Source of the DNA: Amorphoplanes digitatis
GTDB lineage: Bacteria > Actinomycetota > Actinomycetes > Mycobacteriales > Micromonosporaceae
Reading direction: 5' to 3'
Length of the DNA stretch: 64,000 nucleotides
Assembly (NCBI RefSeq): GCF_014205335.1
Contig: NZ_JACHNH010000001.1
Span: forward strand, 6,132,501 to 6,196,500
The notes under the pieces were generated by a model. The model ran no database searches and was not told the origin of the DNA. It worked only from the letters and a program-made list of their open reading frames with translations. How positions within the stretch are numbered: the first letter of the stretch is position 1; every line of letters starts with the position of its first letter. Below, piece by piece: positions 61,860 to 64,000 of the stretch. Position numbers and translations under genes: made by a program.

Positions 61860-64000
61860 ATGGCAGACCCCGGCACACCGCCAACCGGTCCGCGCGCCGA
61901 GCGCGCCTGGGCCGTACGGATGGTGGTCGCGCTCGCAGGCTGTGTGCTCGCGCTCGGCTGGCTCTGGGCGGCGCGGGCCGGACATCCGTCCGACGGCAGC
62001 GTGGTCTCCACCGCGTCACACGCCTGGCACCCGGGCGCCGTCGAGGTCGCCGACGCCGTCGGCACGGGCCGCGCGCTGCGTGCCGGGGATCTCGTGACCG
62101 CCGTCGACGGCCGCCCACTGACGGCCGCCGCGCCGGACGGACCGGCACCCCGCATCGGCGACGAGGTCGTCTACGACGTGATACGCGACGGGTCGCGGAT
62201 CAGCGTGCCCGTGACACTCACCGACTATCCGTTCTGGACGCTCGTCGCACACCACGCCGCCGCCCTGCCGTACGTCGGCATGGCGATGCTGCTCGGGTCG
62301 CTGCTCATCGCGCGGCGCCCCCGCGACCCGGCCGCGATCGCGCTGTACAGCCTCGGAGTGCTCCAGTTCATCGGCTACTCGTCCTCGCTCTGGTACGGAA
62401 CCCAGGTCATCGATGTCGCGACGGGCCGGTTGTGGGTCACCACCGTCGCGGAGGTGGCGAACTGCCTGGTGTGGGCGTGCATGCTGCTGTTCGTCGCCTC
62501 GTTCCCCCGGCCGTGGCCCGTGCTGCGCCGGCGGCCGTGGCTGGTCGCGGGCGGGTTCGCCCTGCCGTTCCTCGCCTATGCCGGCGCGGTCGCGGTGATG
62601 CTGCCCGGATCGGCCGGCCTGCGGCGGTCCTGGTTGCTCGTGTCGGTATCGGTGCCGGCCGCCGCACTCTTCCCGGTGCTGGTGCTGGCGGCGCTCGTGG
62701 TGAGCTACGTGCTCACCCGCGACCCGGTCGAGCGGCAGCGCATGCGGCTGATCAGCTACGGCGTGGCCGCGCTCGCCACCGGGTACCTGCTGCTCGGCCG
62801 GATCCCGGAGCTCATCACCGGGCGCCCGCTGGTCAGCTGGGACTACTTCACCCTGATGTATGTGCCGGTGCAGCTGCTACAGGGCGTGACGATCCTGCGC
62901 TACCGGTTGTGGGACATCCAGATCATCCCGCGCCGCTCGCTGATATACGGGCTGGTGACCGCCGGCCTCATAATCGTCTACTTAGGAGCCGCCGCCGGCA
63001 TCAGCGCGAGCCTCGACGCCGAGCTTCACCCCGTGCCCGTGCTCATCGCCCTCGTGATGGCGCTGTCGTTCTCGGCGGCGCGCACCTCGTTGCGCCGCGT
63101 GGTCAGCCGGCTCGTCTACGGCGAGCGCGAGGATCCGTACGAGGTGCTGCGACAGCTCGGGCAACGCCTCGGGTCGGCGGAATCCGCCGAGGTGGTGCTG
63201 AACCAGCTCGTCGCGACCCTGGTACGGACCCTGCGGCTCTCCCACGCCGCCGTCGAGATGCCCGGCCTGGACCTGGTCTCCAGCGGCCACGGCCGGCCCG
63301 GGCCGACGCCGACCTCGATCGATCTCGTCCACGAGGGCGAGCGGATCGGGCGCCTCGTGCTCGATCCCGGGCCCGACCGGGAGCCGTTCGGGACCTCCGA
63401 CCGCCGCCTGCTCCAGGGGCTGGCCCAACAGGTCAGCGCCACCGCGCACAGCCTGCTGCTCGCGGCACGCCTGCAGCGCTCGCTGGAAGGCAAGGTGACC
63501 ACGCTCGAAGAGGAACGCCGCCGCATGCGCCGGGAGATCCACGACGGCCTCGGCCCCACCATCGCCTCCGCGTCGATGCGCCTAGAACTCAGCCGTTCAC
63601 TGATCCGCACCGACCCCGGCGCGACCGACCGCATCCTCGCCGAGCTCGCCGAGATCCACCGCTCGGTCATCCAGGACATCCGCCGGCTCGTCGACGGGCT
63701 GCGCCCGATCATCCTGGACCACCTCGGCCTGGACGCCGCGGTGCGCGAGATGGTGGCCAGCCTCGGCGGCGGCGTGCGCACGAACCTGGACTGCGCCCTC
63801 GGCGCCGACCGCCTGCCGGCGTCGGTCGAGGTCGCCGCCTACCGCATCGTCTCCGAGGCCCTCACGAACGTCGTACGCCACGCCGAGGCATCGGTCTGCG
63901 ACGTGCGCATCTGGTGCGCCGAGGACATCCACGTCGAGGTATGCGACAACGGCCGCGGGCTGCCGCCGGACTACCGCCCCGGCATGGGCCTGACGAGCAT
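61860..64000 (+). CDS. PDZ-containing NarL-family sensor histidine kinase, 3' partial
   Basis: The gene starts at ATG 61860 with a GGAGGAG ribosome site directly upstream and runs off the window. After one TM helix there is a PDZ-like extracytoplasmic segment (residues 50-120: GRALRAGDLVTAVDGRPL, VYDVIRDGSRISVPV). Six or seven TM helices follow, then a GAF-like region and a HisKA_3 domain with the phosphoacceptor His in RREIHDGLGP. The HATPase lobe shows EALTNVVRHAEAS and VCDNGRGLP. It is divergent from its probable NarL partner. Confidence 0.9.
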   Translation, partial: MADPGTPPTGPRAERAWAVRMVVALAGCVLALGWLWAARAGHPSDGSVVSTASHAWHPGAVEVADAVGTGRALRAGDLVTAVDGRPLTAAAPDGPAPRIGDEVVYDVIRDGSRISVPVTLTDYPFWTLVAHHAAALPYVGMAMLLGSLLIARRPRDPAAIALYSLGVLQFIGYSSSLWYGTQVIDVATGRLWVTTVAEVANCLVWACMLLFVASFPRPWPVLRRRPWLVAGGFALPFLAYAGAVAVMLPGSAGLRRSWLLVSVSVPAAALFPVLVLAALVVSYVLTRDPVERQRMRLISYGVAALATGYLLLGRIPELITGRPLVSWDYFTLMYVPVQLLQGVTILRYRLWDIQIIPRRSLIYGLVTAGLIIVYLGAAAGISASLDAELHPVPVLIALVMALSFSAARTSLRRVVSRLVYGEREDPYEVLRQLGQRLGSAESAEVVLNQLVATLVRTLRLSHAAVEMPGLDLVSSGHGRPGPTPTSIDLVHEGERIGRLVLDPGPDREPFGTSDRRLLQGLAQQVSATAHSLLLAARLQRSLEGKVTTLEEERRRMRREIHDGLGPTIASASMRLELSRSLIRTDPGATDRILAELAEIHRSVIQDIRRLVDGLRPIILDHLGLDAAVREMVASLGGGVRTNLDCALGADRLPASVEVAAYRIVSEALTNVVRHAEASVCDVRIWCAEDIHVEVCDNGRGLPPDYRPGMGLTS

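Overview
The window is about 64 kb of very GC-rich DNA (roughly 70% or more). It has actinomycete codon use, GTG/TTG starts, several apparently leaderless genes, two-component systems, SARP-type regulation and many secreted or lipoprotein genes. This fits a filamentous actinobacterium, most plausibly Micromonosporaceae (Actinoplanes-like). That placement is an inference from gene content and style, not from a marker gene. No rRNA, tRNA, IS element, CRISPR array or prophage was recognised. Both ends cut genes: a histidine kinase at the left edge and a PDZ-bearing NarL-type sensor kinase at the right edge.

Layout. 0-4.1 kb: GAF histidine kinase, GAF/SpoIIE-type phosphatase and a membrane protein. 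4.2-7.9 kb: drug-export module (ABC ATPase, permease, MerR regulator, MFS exporter) with a MerR-type promoter. 7.9-14.3 kb: two paralogous STAS proteins flanking PhoD, a truncated secreted protein, a frameshifted HNH nuclease and PhoU, then an alpha/beta hydrolase and a PLP dehydratase. 14.3-19.3 kb: tandem TM-GGDEF protein, SDR-TetR pair, PQQ-like lipoprotein. 19.4-23.7 kb: a tightly coupled three-gene operon ending in a large protein that I read as Lon-like protease domain, TM helix and WD40 propeller; this is the best candidate for an undescribed system. 23.8-31.7 kb: MpaB-type oxygenase, a broken S26 peptidase, then a haem-peroxidase neighbourhood (GAP-family membrane protein, catalase-like protein, conserved protein, DyP peroxidase, membrane protein) and a TPR-GGDEF protein. 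31.7-42.5 kb: TetR/target gene pairs, a hydrolase remnant, a copper monooxygenase-like lipoprotein, an LRR protein, a Ser-rich repeat protein, a haloperoxidase-type hydrolase and a large RTX-like protein. 42.5-49.6 kb: SARP/NB-ARC/TPR activator followed by an Fe(II)/2OG oxygenase, methyltransferase and carnitine-type acyltransferase operon, which resembles a small biosynthetic cluster. 49.6-61.1 kb: VWA lipoprotein, then plant-polysaccharide use (PL11 rhamnogalacturonan lyase, GH43-like enzyme, sugar ABC importer). 61.1-64 kb: divergent NarL/sensor-kinase pair.

How parts work together. The polysaccharide enzymes and the ABC importer appear co-regulated: a perfect 17-bp palindrome upstream of the GH43 gene recurs in degenerate form upstream of the importer, and the lyase has its own LacI-type palindrome at the predicted transcription start. 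Several TetR and MerR regulators sit next to their likely targets with visible dyads between them. Four or five genes are visibly broken or frameshifted, which means either real decay or uncorrected indels in the assembly.
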